Part shown: positions 1-8,009 of the stretch, in pieces | Layout: every line of letters begins with the position of its first letter | How positions within the stretch are numbered: the stretch's first letter is position 1 | Assembly (NCBI GenBank): GCA_023431725.1 | Contig: JAEYVN010000375.1 | Span: 1 to 8,009, forward strand | Direction of reading: 5' to 3' | Length of the DNA: 8,009 bases | Source of the DNA: Pseudomonadota bacterium | GTDB taxonomy: Bacteria > Pseudomonadota > Alphaproteobacteria > Rhizobiales > Xanthobacteraceae | Made by a program: the position numbers and the translations under genes | Notes under the pieces: model-generated | What the model was told of the DNA's origin: nothing | Seen by the model: only the letters and a program-made list of their open reading frames with translations | Databases searched by the model: none

Positions 1-350
1 ACAACGTTGTCGCCAACGGCCAGGCGCTGCGGCGCCAGGATGTAGGCAAGCTCACCGTCGTCGTACTTCAGCAAAGCGATGAAGGCCGTGCGGTTCGGGT
101 CATATTCGAGCCGCTCCACCGTCGCCGTCACGTCAGCCTTGCGACGCTTGAAGTCGATGATGCGATAGGCCTGCTTGTGACCGCCACCGCGGAAGCGCGT
201 CGTGATGCGACCGTTGTTGTTACGGCCGCCCGACGAATGCTTGCCCTCGGTCAGCGTCTTGACCGGCGCGCCCTTGTAGAGACCCGAACGATCGACCAGC
301 ACCAGCTGGCGCTGGCTCGGCGTCGTCGGCTTGTATTTTTTCAGTGCCAT
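1..350 (-). CDS. rplB: 50S ribosomal protein L2, N-terminal part (cut by window edge)
   Basis: L2 binds 23S rRNA and is needed for subunit association and peptidyl transferase activity. Only the first 116 complete codons are present; the gene runs off the left edge. The protein starts [20 protein letters not shown] and continues through the basic, glycine-rich stretch [20 protein letters not shown] (residues 36-55) and [10 protein letters not shown]. This is the typical N-terminal RNA-binding segment and the start of the OB-fold of L2. The C-terminal SH3-like domain with the conserved histidine lies outside the window. The ATG at 348-350 is preceded by an AAGGA Shine-Dalgarno at 357-361. The gene begins 22 bp after the rplW stop, the usual S10-operon order. 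Identification is by direct recognition of the family sequence; nothing odd is seen. Confidence 0.97.
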   Translation of the reverse strand, partial: MALKKYKPTTPSQRQLVLVDRSGLYKGAPVKTLTEGKHSSGGRNNNGRITTRFRGGGHKQAYRIIDFKRRKADVTATVERLEYDPNRTAFIALLKYDDGELAYILAPQRLAVGDNV

Positions 351-372
351 GACTCGTTCCTTGCAGCGCCCG

Positions 373-672
373 TCACAGGCCTGTCGTCACGTCGATGCGA
401 TGACCTTCTTCGAGGGTCACCACAGCGCGCTTGCTCGACGACTGAACACCGAGAGTGCCCTTGAAAACCTTCAGCTTGCCCTTGCGAACCAGCGTGTTGA
501 CGGCCCTCACCTTGACGTCGAACAGCTTCTCGACCGCGTCCTTGATTTGCGGCTTGGTGGCTGTGCCGCGCACCTTGAATACAACCTTGTTGTACTCCGA
601 AGCGGCGGTCGACTTCTCGGTGATCACCGGAGACAGGATCACGTCGTAATGGCGCGGATCTTTCGTGCTCAT
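373..672 (-). CDS. rplW: 50S ribosomal protein L23
   Basis: L23 sits at the exit of the peptide tunnel and, in the family, docks trigger factor and the signal recognition particle. The 99-residue product begins [20 protein letters not shown]. Glu19 in the VITEK motif lines up with the trigger-factor docking glutamate of E. coli L23. The central NKVVFKV / [17 protein letters not shown] core and the [11 protein letters not shown] loop (about residues 62-71) are normal for L23, as is the C-terminal [15 protein letters not shown] of alphaproteobacteria. The start ATG overlaps the rplD stop as ATGA (669-672), implying translational coupling. A GGAGG Shine-Dalgarno lies inside the end of rplD at 683-687, 10 nt before the start. 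Confidence 0.97.
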   Translation of the reverse strand: MSTKDPRHYDVILSPVITEKSTAASEYNKVVFKVRGTATKPQIKDAVEKLFDVKVRAVNTLVRKGKLKVFKGTLGVQSSSKRAVVTLEEGHRIDVTTGL

Positions 673-1289
673 TTGAAGCGCGCCTCCAGCGCATCAAGTG
701 CCGCCTTGGTCAGCACCAGCTTTCCATGGCGGAGAATGTCGTAGACGTTGATGCCCTGCACGGGCAGCACATCGACGTGCGGAATGTTGCGCGCAGCATT
801 GCGGAAGTTCGTATCGATCTCAGCGCCGTCGATGATCAGCGCGTTGACGATCTCGAGCTTCGAGAAATGTGCCGTCAAAGCCTTGGTCTTCGCCTCGGCC
901 ATGCTGGCCTTGTCGAGCACGATCAGGCCGCCGTCCTTGGCCTTCGCCGAAAGAGCGTGCTTGAGCGCGAGCGCCCTCACCTTCTTCGGCAGACCGATTT
1001 CGTGGCTGCGCACGACCGGACCAAACGAACGGCCACCGCCGCGGAACAGGTTCACGCGATGCGAACCGTGACGGGCTCCACCGGTGCCCTTCTGTGCCGC
1101 CAGCTTCTTGCCGGTACGAGCGATCTCGCCGCGGGTCTTGACCTTGTGGGTACCGGCGCGACGCTTGGCGAGCTGCCAAACGATGCAACGGTGAATGAGG
1201 TCGGCGCGCGGCTCCAGACCGAAGATTTCCTTGTTCAGCGTGACGGCGCCTGCTTCCGTGCCGTCGAGCGAGAGCATCTTGAGTTCCAT
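669..1289 (-). CDS. rplD: 50S ribosomal protein L4
   Basis: L4 is an early assembly protein of the large subunit whose long loop lines the peptide exit tunnel. The 206-residue product starts [10 protein letters not shown]. The basic tunnel loop (roughly residues 43-97) contains [19 protein letters not shown] and [15 protein letters not shown]. The C-terminal globular part carries the [20 protein letters not shown] and [20 protein letters not shown] segments. I chose the ATG at 1287-1289 over the GTG one codon upstream (1290-1292). A GAGGG Shine-Dalgarno at 1296-1300 is spaced better for the ATG, and L4 of related bacteria starts MELK. The start shares one base with the rplC stop (TGATG), so the two genes are probably translationally coupled. 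In gammaproteobacteria L4 represses the S10 operon through its leader. Whether it does so here cannot be told from sequence, although a structured segment precedes rpsJ. Confidence 0.97.
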   Translation of the reverse strand: MELKMLSLDGTEAGAVTLNKEIFGLEPRADLIHRCIVWQLAKRRAGTHKVKTRGEIARTGKKLAAQKGTGGARHGSHRVNLFRGGGRSFGPVVRSHEIGLPKKVRALALKHALSAKAKDGGLIVLDKASMAEAKTKALTAHFSKLEIVNALIIDGAEIDTNFRNAARNIPHVDVLPVQGINVYDILRHGKLVLTKAALDALEARFK

Positions 1290-2038
1290 CACGCGCCCTC
1301 TTTCGTCTCGGCTTCGGCGGCCGGCTCAGCAGCCGGCGTCTCGGCAGCGCCATTCGAAGCTCCGGTCTCACGGAACTTGCCAGGCTTGGCCGCGTCCTTC
1401 GGAAGCGCCTTCTTCACGGCATCACGAACCGTAATCCAGCCACCCTTCGAACCAGGCACGGCGCCTTCCACCAGGATGAGGCCGCGCTCGATGTCGGTCT
1501 GCACGACCTTGAGGTTAAGCGTGGTCACACGCTCGACACCCATATGGCCTGGCATCTTCTTGTTCTTGAAGGTCTTGCCGGGATCCTGGCGACCACCAGT
1601 CGAACCAATCGAGCGGTGCGAGATCGACACACCGTGCGAGGCGCGAAGACCGCCGAAATTCCAGCGCTTCATACCACCAGCGAAGCCCTTACCGATCGAG
1701 GTGCCGGTGACATCGACGTACTGACCGACCACGAAGTGATCAGCAGTAATCTCGGCACCGACCGGGATCACCGAGTCATCGCTGACACGGAATTCCACGA
1801 TCTTGCTCTTGGGTTCGACTTTGGCGATGGCGAAATTGCCGCGCTCGGCCTTCGTCACGTTCTTGACCTTACGGGTGCCGGCGCCGAGTTGCAGCGCGAC
1901 ATATCCGTTCTTGTCTTTCGTGCGATGGCCGACAACCTGACAACCTGCGAGTTCCAGCACCGTCACCGGCACGTGCTCGCCGGCCTCAGTGAAGACCCGC
2001 GTCATTCCGACCTTCTTTGCGACCACTCCGGTGCGCAT
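1289..2038 (-). CDS. rplC: 50S ribosomal protein L3 with Ala/Glu-rich C-terminal tail
   Basis: L3 is one of the two initiators of large-subunit assembly, and its long loop reaches the peptidyl transferase centre. The 249-residue product starts [20 protein letters not shown]. It shows the conserved loop [16 protein letters not shown] (121-136), [15 protein letters not shown] (141-155) and [12 protein letters not shown] (161-172). Gln151 is a plausible equivalent of the E. coli Gln150 that PrmB methylates. The E. coli protein is 209 residues; here a tail of about 30 residues after residue 220 is rich in Ala and Glu and looks disordered. Such a tail is common in alphaproteobacterial L3. The ATG follows an AAGGA-type Shine-Dalgarno about 8 nt upstream, and the gene starts 22 bp after rpsJ. 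It overlaps rplD by one base at its stop. Confidence 0.97.
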   Translation of the reverse strand: MRTGVVAKKVGMTRVFTEAGEHVPVTVLELAGCQVVGHRTKDKNGYVALQLGAGTRKVKNVTKAERGNFAIAKVEPKSKIVEFRVSDDSVIPVGAEITADHFVVGQYVDVTGTSIGKGFAGGMKRWNFGGLRASHGVSISHRSIGSTGGRQDPGKTFKNKKMPGHMGVERVTTLNLKVVQTDIERGLILVEGAVPGSKGGWITVRDAVKKALPKDAAKPGKFRETGASNGAAETPAAEPAAEAETKEGA

Positions 2039-2060
2039 GGCTACGGTTCCTTATGCCGGC

Positions 2061-2369
2061 TCAGAGCTTAATCTCGACGTCGACGCCTGCGGCGAGGTCG
2101 AGCTTCATCAGCGCGTCCACCGTCTGGGGCGTCGGATCGACGATGTCCAAAAGACGCTTATGCGTGCGCATTTCGAACTGTTCGCGGCTCTTCTTATCAA
2201 TATGGGGCGAGCGGTTCACCGTGAACTTCTCGATCTTGGTCGGCAGCGGAATCGGTCCACGCACCTGGGCGCCTGTGCGCTTGGCGGTGTTGACGATCTC
2301 GCGCGTCGACGCATCGAGGATGCGGTGATCGAACGCCTTGAGCCGGATCCGGATATTCTGGCCGTTCAT
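2061..2369 (-). CDS. rpsJ: 30S ribosomal protein S10 (NusE)
   Basis: S10 is a head protein of the small subunit and, as NusE, pairs with NusB in transcription antitermination. The 102-residue product starts [19 protein letters not shown] and continues with [40 protein letters not shown] and the C-terminal GVDVEIKL. These are all standard for S10. An in-frame ATG eight codons upstream (2391-2393, MTVQRETT) is open. I reject it because family members start MNGQ-, there is a purine-rich Shine-Dalgarno-like AGAGAG just before 2369, and the upstream ATG lies in the base of a hairpin with no ribosome site. The gene is the first of the S10 cluster and is separated from tuf by 127 bp that hold three hairpins. 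Confidence 0.96.
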   Translation of the reverse strand: MNGQNIRIRLKAFDHRILDASTREIVNTAKRTGAQVRGPIPLPTKIEKFTVNRSPHIDKKSREQFEMRTHKRLLDIVDPTPQTVDALMKLDLAAGVDVEIKL

Positions 2370-2392
2370 TGTCGTTTCTCTCTGAACTGTCA

Positions 2393-2486
2393 TCGTCTGC
2401 GAAGGCGGACGACCCAGTAATCGCTAACGTCTCAGTTCACCCGCGACCTCGCGGGATACTGGGGCCCTCCACTTTCGCGGAGGGCC
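2393..2486 (-). promoter_or_regulatory. three consecutive hairpins in the tuf–rpsJ spacer
   Basis: Reading the minus strand from the tuf stop, three inverted repeats follow each other. The first (2463-2486) has a perfect 8-bp stem, GGCCCTCC/GGAGGGCC, with an 8-nt loop, and starts 10 nt after the tuf stop. The second (2440-2455) is a perfect 6-bp CCCGCG/CGCGGG stem with a 4-nt loop. The third (2393-2412) is an 8-bp stem with one C-A mismatch and a CUUC loop, ending 23 nt before the rpsJ start. None has a U-tract, so ordinary intrinsic termination is unlikely. The structures could stabilise the abundant tuf message, mark a processing site, or act as an S10-operon leader. The inverted repeats are read directly; the function is inference. 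Confidence 0.55.
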
Positions 2487-2496
2487 GACACTTCAG

Positions 2497-3687
2497 TTAC
2501 TCGATGATGCTTGCAACCACGCCGGCGCCGACGGTGCGGCCACCTTCGCGGATAGCGAAGCGGAGCTTCTCTTCCATCGCGATCGGCACGATCAGGTGCA
2601 CTTCCATCGCGATGTTGTCGCCCGGCATGACCATTTCCGTGCCTTCCGGCAGATGAACGATACCGGTCACGTCGGTCGTGCGGAAATAGAACTGCGGACG
2701 ATAGTTCGTGAAGAATGGCGTGTGACGGCCACCCTCTTCCTTCGTGAGGATGTAGGCCTCGGCCTTGAACTTCGTGTGCGGCTTAACCGAACCCGGCTTG
2801 CAGAGCACCTGACCACGCTCGACTTCCTCACGCTTGGTGCCGCGCAGCAGCGCGCCGATGTTGTCGCCAGCCTGGCCCTGATCGAGCAGCTTGCGGATCA
2901 TTTCAACGCCGGTCACCGTCGTCTTAACGGTCGGCTTCAGACCGACGATTTCGACTTCCTCACCGACCTTCACGATGCCGCGCTCGACGCGACCCGTGCA
3001 GACCGTGCCGCGACCCGAGATCGAGAACACGTCTTCGACCGGCATCAGGAACGGCAGGTCAACCGGACGCTCCGGCTGCGGGATGTAATCGTCCACGGCC
3101 TTCATCAGTTCGATGATGGCGTCATGGCCGAGCTTCGGATCCTTATCTTCCAGGGCGCAGAGAGCTGAACCCTTGATGATCGGGATCGTGTCGCCCGGGA
3201 ACTGGTACTTCGACAGGAGTTCGCGAACTTCGAGTTCAACGAGCTCGAGCAGCTCCGGATCGTCGACCATGTCGACCTTGTTCAGGAACACGACCAACGC
3301 CGGCACGCCGACCTGACGGGCAAGCAGGATGTGCTCGCGGGTCTGCGGCATCGGGCCGTCAGCAGCGGACACGACCAGGATCGCGCCGTCCATCTGAGCA
3401 GCGCCGGTGATCATGTTCTTCACATAGTCGGCGTGGCCAGGGCAGTCGACGTGCGCGTAGTGGCGGTTCGGCGTCTCATACTCGACGTGCGCCGTCGAGA
3501 TGGTGATGCCGCGGGCCTTCTCTTCCGGCGCCTTGTCGATCTGATCATAGGCTGTGAACGATGCACCGCCCGATTCAGCGAGGACCTTCGTGATGGCAGC
3601 CGTCAACGACGTCTTGCCATGGTCAACGTGGCCGATCGTGCCGATATTGCAGTGCGGCTTACTGCGGTTAAATTTCTCTTTAGCCAT
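2497..3687 (-). CDS. tuf: elongation factor Tu
   Basis: EF-Tu is the GTPase that delivers aminoacyl-tRNA to the ribosomal A site. The 396-residue product starts [20 protein letters not shown]. The G1 P-loop GHVDHGKT is at 19-26, the switch I RGITI at 59-63 with the Mg-coordinating Thr62, the G3 DCPGH at 81-85 and the G4 NKVD at 136-139. Domain II (about 210-300) contains the [13 protein letters not shown] motif and domain III (about 305-396) ends [11 protein letters not shown]. Length matches the family (E. coli 394). The start has a GGGAG Shine-Dalgarno at 3694-3698 and lies 54 bp after fusA, the standard str-operon position. Many proteobacteria have a second tuf copy elsewhere; that cannot be seen here. 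All catalytic motifs are intact, including the catalytic His85. Confidence 0.98.
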   Translation of the reverse strand: MAKEKFNRSKPHCNIGTIGHVDHGKTSLTAAITKVLAESGGASFTAYDQIDKAPEEKARGITISTAHVEYETPNRHYAHVDCPGHADYVKNMITGAAQMDGAILVVSAADGPMPQTREHILLARQVGVPALVVFLNKVDMVDDPELLELVELEVRELLSKYQFPGDTIPIIKGSALCALEDKDPKLGHDAIIELMKAVDDYIPQPERPVDLPFLMPVEDVFSISGRGTVCTGRVERGIVKVGEEVEIVGLKPTVKTTVTGVEMIRKLLDQGQAGDNIGALLRGTKREEVERGQVLCKPGSVKPHTKFKAEAYILTKEEGGRHTPFFTNYRPQFYFRTTDVTGIVHLPEGTEMVMPGDNIAMEVHLIVPIAMEEKLRFAIREGGRTVGAGVVASIIE

Positions 3688-3722
3688 AGAACACTCCCTT
3701 CCGGGTCTTTCCGACGGTTGGT

Positions 3723-3737
3723 CTAAACTCTGTTTAG
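3723..3737 (-). other. small AT-rich inverted repeat in the fusA–tuf spacer
   Basis: A perfect 6-bp inverted repeat CTAAAC/GTTTAG with a 3-nt loop lies just after the fusA stop and 36 nt before the tuf start. It is AT-rich and weak and has no U-tract, so it is not a convincing terminator. The 54-bp spacer is longer than most in this cluster and could contain a processing site or a weak promoter. I see no good -35/-10 pair in it. Confidence 0.3.
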
Positions 3738-3741
3738 TCGA

Positions 3742-5814
<2,073 letters not shown>

Positions 5815-5835
5815 GTCGAGTATCCTGAAAGCCGA

Positions 5836-6312
<477 letters not shown>

Positions 6313-6317
6313 CTACC

Positions 6318-6689
6318 TCACTTCGGCCGCTTCGCGCCGTACTTCGAACGACGCTGTTTACGGTTCTTGACGCCCTGCGTATCGAGCACGCCGCGCACGA
6401 TGTGATAACGGACACCCGGAAGATCCTTCACGCGGCCGCCGCGGATCATCACCACCGAGTGCTCCTGAAGGTTATGGCCTTCACCCGGAATGTAACCAAT
6501 CACCTCGAAACCATTGGTCAAGCGCACCTTTGCGACCTTACGAAGCGCCGAGTTCGGCTTCTTCGGAGTCGTCGTATAGACGCGCGTACACACGCCACGC
6601 TTCTGCGGCGAAGCCTGCAGAGCCGGCACCGTGTTGCGGTAGGTCGGTTTTACGCGACCCTTGCGGATCAACTGGTTGATCGTCGGCAT
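6318..6689 (-). CDS. rpsL: 30S ribosomal protein S12
   Basis: S12 lies at the decoding centre of the small subunit and controls accuracy; it is the target of streptomycin-resistance mutations. The 123-residue product starts [20 protein letters not shown] and contains the conserved [20 protein letters not shown] (28-47), [11 protein letters not shown] (69-79) and [13 protein letters not shown]. The lysines at 43-44 and 88 are wild-type, so the sequence predicts streptomycin sensitivity. Asp89 matches the site methylthiolated by RimO in E. coli. Residues 11-20 are more variable than the rest, as usual for S12. The reading frame is open 50 codons further upstream to an ATG at 6839. I reject that start because S12 begins MPTINQ and a GGATGAAGG Shine-Dalgarno region precedes 6689. 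This is the first gene of the cluster, with a long leader upstream. Confidence 0.98.
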   Translation of the reverse strand: MPTINQLIRKGRVKPTYRNTVPALQASPQKRGVCTRVYTTTPKKPNSALRKVAKVRLTNGFEVIGYIPGEGHNLQEHSVVMIRGGRVKDLPGVRYHIVRGVLDTQGVKNRKQRRSKYGAKRPK

Positions 6690-6706
6690 ACGATTTAAGC
6701 CTTCAT

Positions 6707-6735
6707 CCTCACCGTCGGGCCTTCGGCCCTCACCG
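6707..6735 (-). promoter_or_regulatory. hairpin between direct repeats beside the rpsL ribosome binding site
   Basis: On the minus strand, two copies of CGGTGAGG (6728-6735 and 6707-6714), 21 bp apart start to start, bracket a perfect 5-bp hairpin GGGCC-GAA-GGCCC (6717-6729). The downstream copy forms part of the purine-rich Shine-Dalgarno region of rpsL. The hairpin could set ribosome access or be a protein-binding site; the upstream copy could act as a decoy or standby site. The repeats and stem are seen directly; any role is inference. Confidence 0.4.
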
Positions 6736-6754
6736 GACACGCGTTCACACGCGC

Positions 6755-6797
6755 AAAAGGAAAACGCGCTATCCGCCCCGGTTCTGCGGAACAGCGC
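6755..6797 (-). terminator. terminator-like hairpin in the str leader (possible attenuator)
   Basis: On the minus strand GCGCT (6797-6793) pairs with AGCGC (6770-6766), and inside it TCCGC (6790-6786) pairs with GCGGA (6776-6772). This gives a 10-bp GC-rich stem with one small internal loop and a 9-nt apical loop. The 3' arm is followed after one G by TTTTCCTTTT (6764-6755), eight U in ten. This is the layout of an intrinsic terminator, but it sits 66 nt upstream of the rpsL start and downstream of the promoter-like site, so attenuation of the operon is the natural hypothesis. A competing 4-bp GCGC/GCGC pairing across the U-run (6769-6766 with 6754-6751) would break the lower stem. Confidence 0.5.
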
Positions 6798-7010
6798 TTC
6801 GTGTTTCAGAGGACCACGCGGCCGGAGCTGCGCAGTCATGAGTCTCGAACTAACTTTCTTGCCATCAACAGCTGCGTTTGAGATTCATTCGTCGAGGCTT
6901 TTGGTCGCCGTCCACGTCAGTCGAAAGAGCAATTAACTCAATGACTTATTCGTTTTCGGGTGGCCGTGCCGACGAGGCGAAACTCACTGCCTGCCGTAAG
7001 GTGGGCGGGT

Positions 7011-7037
7011 TGTATAAGCGAGAATCGATCAAGTCAA
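7011..7037 (-). promoter_or_regulatory. candidate promoter of the str operon
   Basis: The minus strand has TTGACT (7037-7032) and TATACA (7016-7011) separated by 15 bp; a TACAAC with 17-bp spacing is an alternative -10. These match sigma-70-type promoters of alphaproteobacteria well in sequence, though 15 bp is short. Initiation near 7004 would give a leader of about 315 nt before rpsL. No other equally good pair was seen between here and the gene. The match is by eye. Confidence 0.45.
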
Positions 7038-7044
7038 GCAAAGA

Positions 7045-7071
7045 TGCCCCGAATAGCGGGCCTTTCGGGCA
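7045..7071 (-). terminator. hairpin just upstream of the str promoter, possible upstream terminator
   Basis: On the minus strand TGCCCGAA pairs with TTCGGGGCA (one bulged base) around a 10-nt loop, followed by TCTTTGCTTG. The U-run is short, so termination would be weak. Position fits insulation of the operon from read-through, because the candidate -35 starts seven bases after the hairpin. Confidence 0.35.
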
Positions 7072-7425
7072 CCTAATCGTGACTGCACGGGCGATGACCG
7101 CCCCACCAGCGGCCATGCAGCAGTAATATGACACCTTAACTCAGCAAAATTGCGGCCGCGCTGCCCCGGACGAGGCCGGATCGGTCCAGATAGACGCCCC
7201 GGGGGGCAGAATCGCCGCAGCGGGCCGCGCTCGTTGAACACCCGGCCCCCACCCAGAAACGCTCGTAGAACATGAGAAGTACGAACAGCCCAGCCGGCTG
7301 TACACGTTCTTCCGCGGGTCAGATCTTCGGTCTTCCGCAATGCTCGGCTTGCCGGGTGCGGGCGCCCCTTGTTCTGTGGTCAAACGCGCCCTGCTCGCTA
7401 GGAACTCGGATCCTGCCCTCGTGTG
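7072..7425. other. gene-free stretch, no supportable coding content
   Basis: No open frame here looks coding on either strand. Short palindromes are present: ACAGCC/GGCTGT at 7285-7301, containing the self-complementary CAGCCGGCTG, and a GCCCC/GGGGC run at 7196-7207. The stretch lies downstream of the autotransporter relic on the same strand, and its minus-strand frames may include more scrambled remains of the barrel. One example is SEQGAFDHRT, translated near 7372-7401, which faintly resembles the SELG-FD strand of such barrels. I cannot support that firmly. Confidence 0.4.
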
Positions 7426-7601
7426 GGCGAAGCCGCCGGCGAGATACGCCGCACCCATGTCGTGGCGCGCGAAAGGCCGGCCTGGAAGATCTCGGCGCTG
7501 CGGCTGCCCAATCCCTGCGACACGGCAAAGCTCGAACCACCACCGCCGACCGCGAAGCCCAGCCTGGAGAACGTTGAAACGCGATAATCGGTATCAGACA
7601 G
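7426..7601 (-). pseudogene. decayed fragment of an autotransporter beta-barrel domain
   Basis: The minus strand from 7601 to 7473 reads LSDTDYRVSTFSRLGFAVGG, then GGSSFAVSQGLGSRSAEIFQ and AGL. The adjacent frame from about 7470 continues ARHDMGAAYLAGGFA down to 7426. Joined by restoring one lost base near 7471-7472 (a TAC Tyr codon now TC), this reads DYRVS…GFAVGGGG…QGLGS…FQAGLYARHDMGAAYLAG. That is the characteristic stretch of the C-terminal autotransporter beta-barrel found many times in Bradyrhizobium-type genomes. The frame is closed by a TGA just upstream (7608-7610), and the barrel's remaining strands and any passenger domain are missing or unrecognisable. The relic is in three different frames if the tentative downstream piece is included. 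Family assignment is from memory of the motif pattern; alternative origins such as a chance FGGY-kinase-like GAAYLAG match explain less of the sequence. Confidence 0.6.
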
Positions 7602-7739
7602 CCTGCGTCAGATCGGGATGCGCGAGGCCTGTCGTCACGACGCTGCTTCATCCGGTTTTTGAATCAGCCAGCGCGTTATCGGGCATCTGAAGAGAAACAC
7701 ACCAGAGACGAAGCAACGACGTTACGCTTTGGGAAATTT
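7602..7739. other. spacer without recognisable content
   Basis: This stretch lies between the autotransporter relic and the repeat cluster. It contains a small GTCG/CGAC hairpin near 7631-7641 and a run of five T at 7656-7660. No coding, tRNA or mobile-element feature is supported. Confidence 0.3.
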
Positions 7740-7770
7740 GCGCTGCTGGAAGTGAGCGCTGCTGGAAGTG
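7740..7770. repeat. tandem duplication, 15-bp unit, period 16
   Basis: GCGCTGCTGGAAGTG occurs at 7740-7754 and again, identically, at 7756-7770, separated by a single A. It is the first of three short tandem arrays in about 200 bp. Confidence 0.85.
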
Positions 7771-7798
7771 TGCGCACGACGACGATTTCGTCTTCTTG

Positions 7799-7835
7799 CT
7801 GTTTTGTTTTCTGTTTTGTTTTCTGTTTTGTTTTT
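7799..7835. repeat. 12-bp tandem repeat, three copies, T-rich
   Basis: CTGTTTTGTTTT occurs three times in a row (7799-7810, 7811-7822, 7823-7834), the last with one extra T. The array lies inside a 71-nt stretch (7786-7856) with no adenine on the plus strand. It is a likely slippage hotspot. The open frames crossing it (KTKQ repeats on minus, CFVF repeats on plus) are products of the repeat, not evidence of genes. Confidence 0.9.
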
Positions 7836-7866
7836 CTGCTTGTTCTTGTGCCGTGCATCAATCGAC

Positions 7867-7934
7867 ACATGACATCGTGTGGAACATCACATCTTGCGAA
7901 ACGTCACATCTTGCAACACTTCACGTCGTGCGAA
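7867..7934. repeat. 17-bp tandem repeat, four degenerate copies
   Basis: Four consecutive 17-bp units fit the consensus ACATCACATCTTGCGAA: 7867-7883, 7884-7900, 7901-7917 and 7918-7934. The two middle units differ from each other at 3 positions; the outer two are more diverged. A partial ACG follows. Period, spacing and degeneracy would fit an old minisatellite or an array of protein-binding sites. There are no spacers, so it is not CRISPR-like. Confidence 0.8.
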
Positions 7935-8009
7935 ACGCGGCACGAAGCCTTCTGCACACCAATCATTCTGCGAGGGTGGGCAACGAAGAGCGCATAAGTG
8001 CGCATCCCG

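Noticed and set aside
2370..2393. Longer rpsJ start (MTVQRETT-)
   Set aside because: S10 of relatives starts MNGQ-, and the Shine-Dalgarno-like sequence lies between the two ATGs.
6690..6839. In-frame 50-codon N-terminal extension of rpsL starting at the ATG at 6839
   Set aside because: S12 proteins start MPTINQ-; the extension crosses the hairpin with U-run, shows no family resemblance, and has no ribosome site of its own.
6946..7134. Minus-strand 62-codon open frame MSYYCCMAAGG-
   Set aside because: It spans the hairpin and the promoter-like site, has no family resemblance and ends in the leader, so it is probably chance.
7426..7458. GAAYLAGG read as a glycerol-kinase (FGGY) motif
   Set aside because: The upstream frame does not fit a kinase but does fit an autotransporter barrel, which explains about 60 residues instead of 8.
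7526..7545. GGTTCGAGC on the minus strand as a tRNA T-loop
   Set aside because: The flanking bases do not form a T-stem, and no acceptor stem or anticodon arm can be placed. The bases are explained by the autotransporter frame.
7676..7870. Minus-strand open frame with KTKQ repeats
   Set aside because: The apparent basic repeat is the complement of the T-rich array; there is no other coding signal.
7867..7934. CRISPR array
   Set aside because: The repeats abut with no spacers, and the units are too short and too diverged.
7659..7997. Plus-strand open frame of 112 codons with a hydrophobic CFVFCFVF run
   Set aside because: It begins with TTG, and its hydrophobic stretch is only the translation of the 12-bp T-rich repeat. 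It has no Shine-Dalgarno and no recognisable family.
7990..8003. GCGCA-TAAG-TGCGC hairpin at the right edge
   Set aside because: The stem is only five pairs with no U-run or neighbouring gene visible, so it cannot be distinguished from chance.

Overview
This window is the str–S10 ribosomal-protein region of an alphaproteobacterium, read entirely from the minus strand. High GC with GC-rich third codon positions, the EF-G N-terminus [14 protein letters not shown], the RpsL C-terminus [13 protein letters not shown], the Ala/Glu-rich tail on L3 and the L23 C-terminus [13 protein letters not shown] all fit Hyphomicrobiales, most likely the Bradyrhizobium / Rhodopseudomonas / Xanthobacteraceae side. 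This placement rests on remembered family features, not on a search.

Transcription runs from right to left: rpsL (S12), rpsG (S7), fusA (EF-G), tuf (EF-Tu), rpsJ (S10/NusE), rplC (L3), rplD (L4), rplW (L23), and the first 116 codons of rplB (L2), which is cut by the left edge. Most spacers are 10-22 bp, and rplC/rplD and rplD/rplW overlap. The two larger gaps are fusA–tuf (54 bp) and tuf–rpsJ (127 bp). The tuf–rpsJ gap holds three consecutive hairpins. The genes supply the ribosome's decoding centre (S12), the head of the small subunit (S7, S10), the two elongation GTPases, and core large-subunit proteins around the peptidyl transferase centre and exit tunnel. The coding part is conventional: all start codons, G-motifs and lengths look intact.

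The right 1.3 kb (6690-8009) has no gene I can support as intact. Next to rpsL is what looks like a structured leader of about 315 nt. It contains a promoter-like TTGACT/TATACA pair (7011-7037), a GC-rich hairpin followed by a U-rich run that resembles an intrinsic terminator or attenuator (6755-6797), and a small hairpin between two 8-bp direct repeats just upstream of the rpsL Shine-Dalgarno. Further right, 7426-7601 is a frameshifted relic of an autotransporter (type V secretion) beta-barrel domain. It is followed by a cluster of three different short tandem-repeat arrays (16 bp x2, 12 bp x3, 17 bp x4) between 7740 and 7934.

I see no CRISPR array, tRNA, insertion sequence or new enzymatic system. 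The points worth a second look are the regulatory architecture of the str leader, the tuf–rpsJ hairpin trio, the decayed autotransporter fragment and the repeat cluster.
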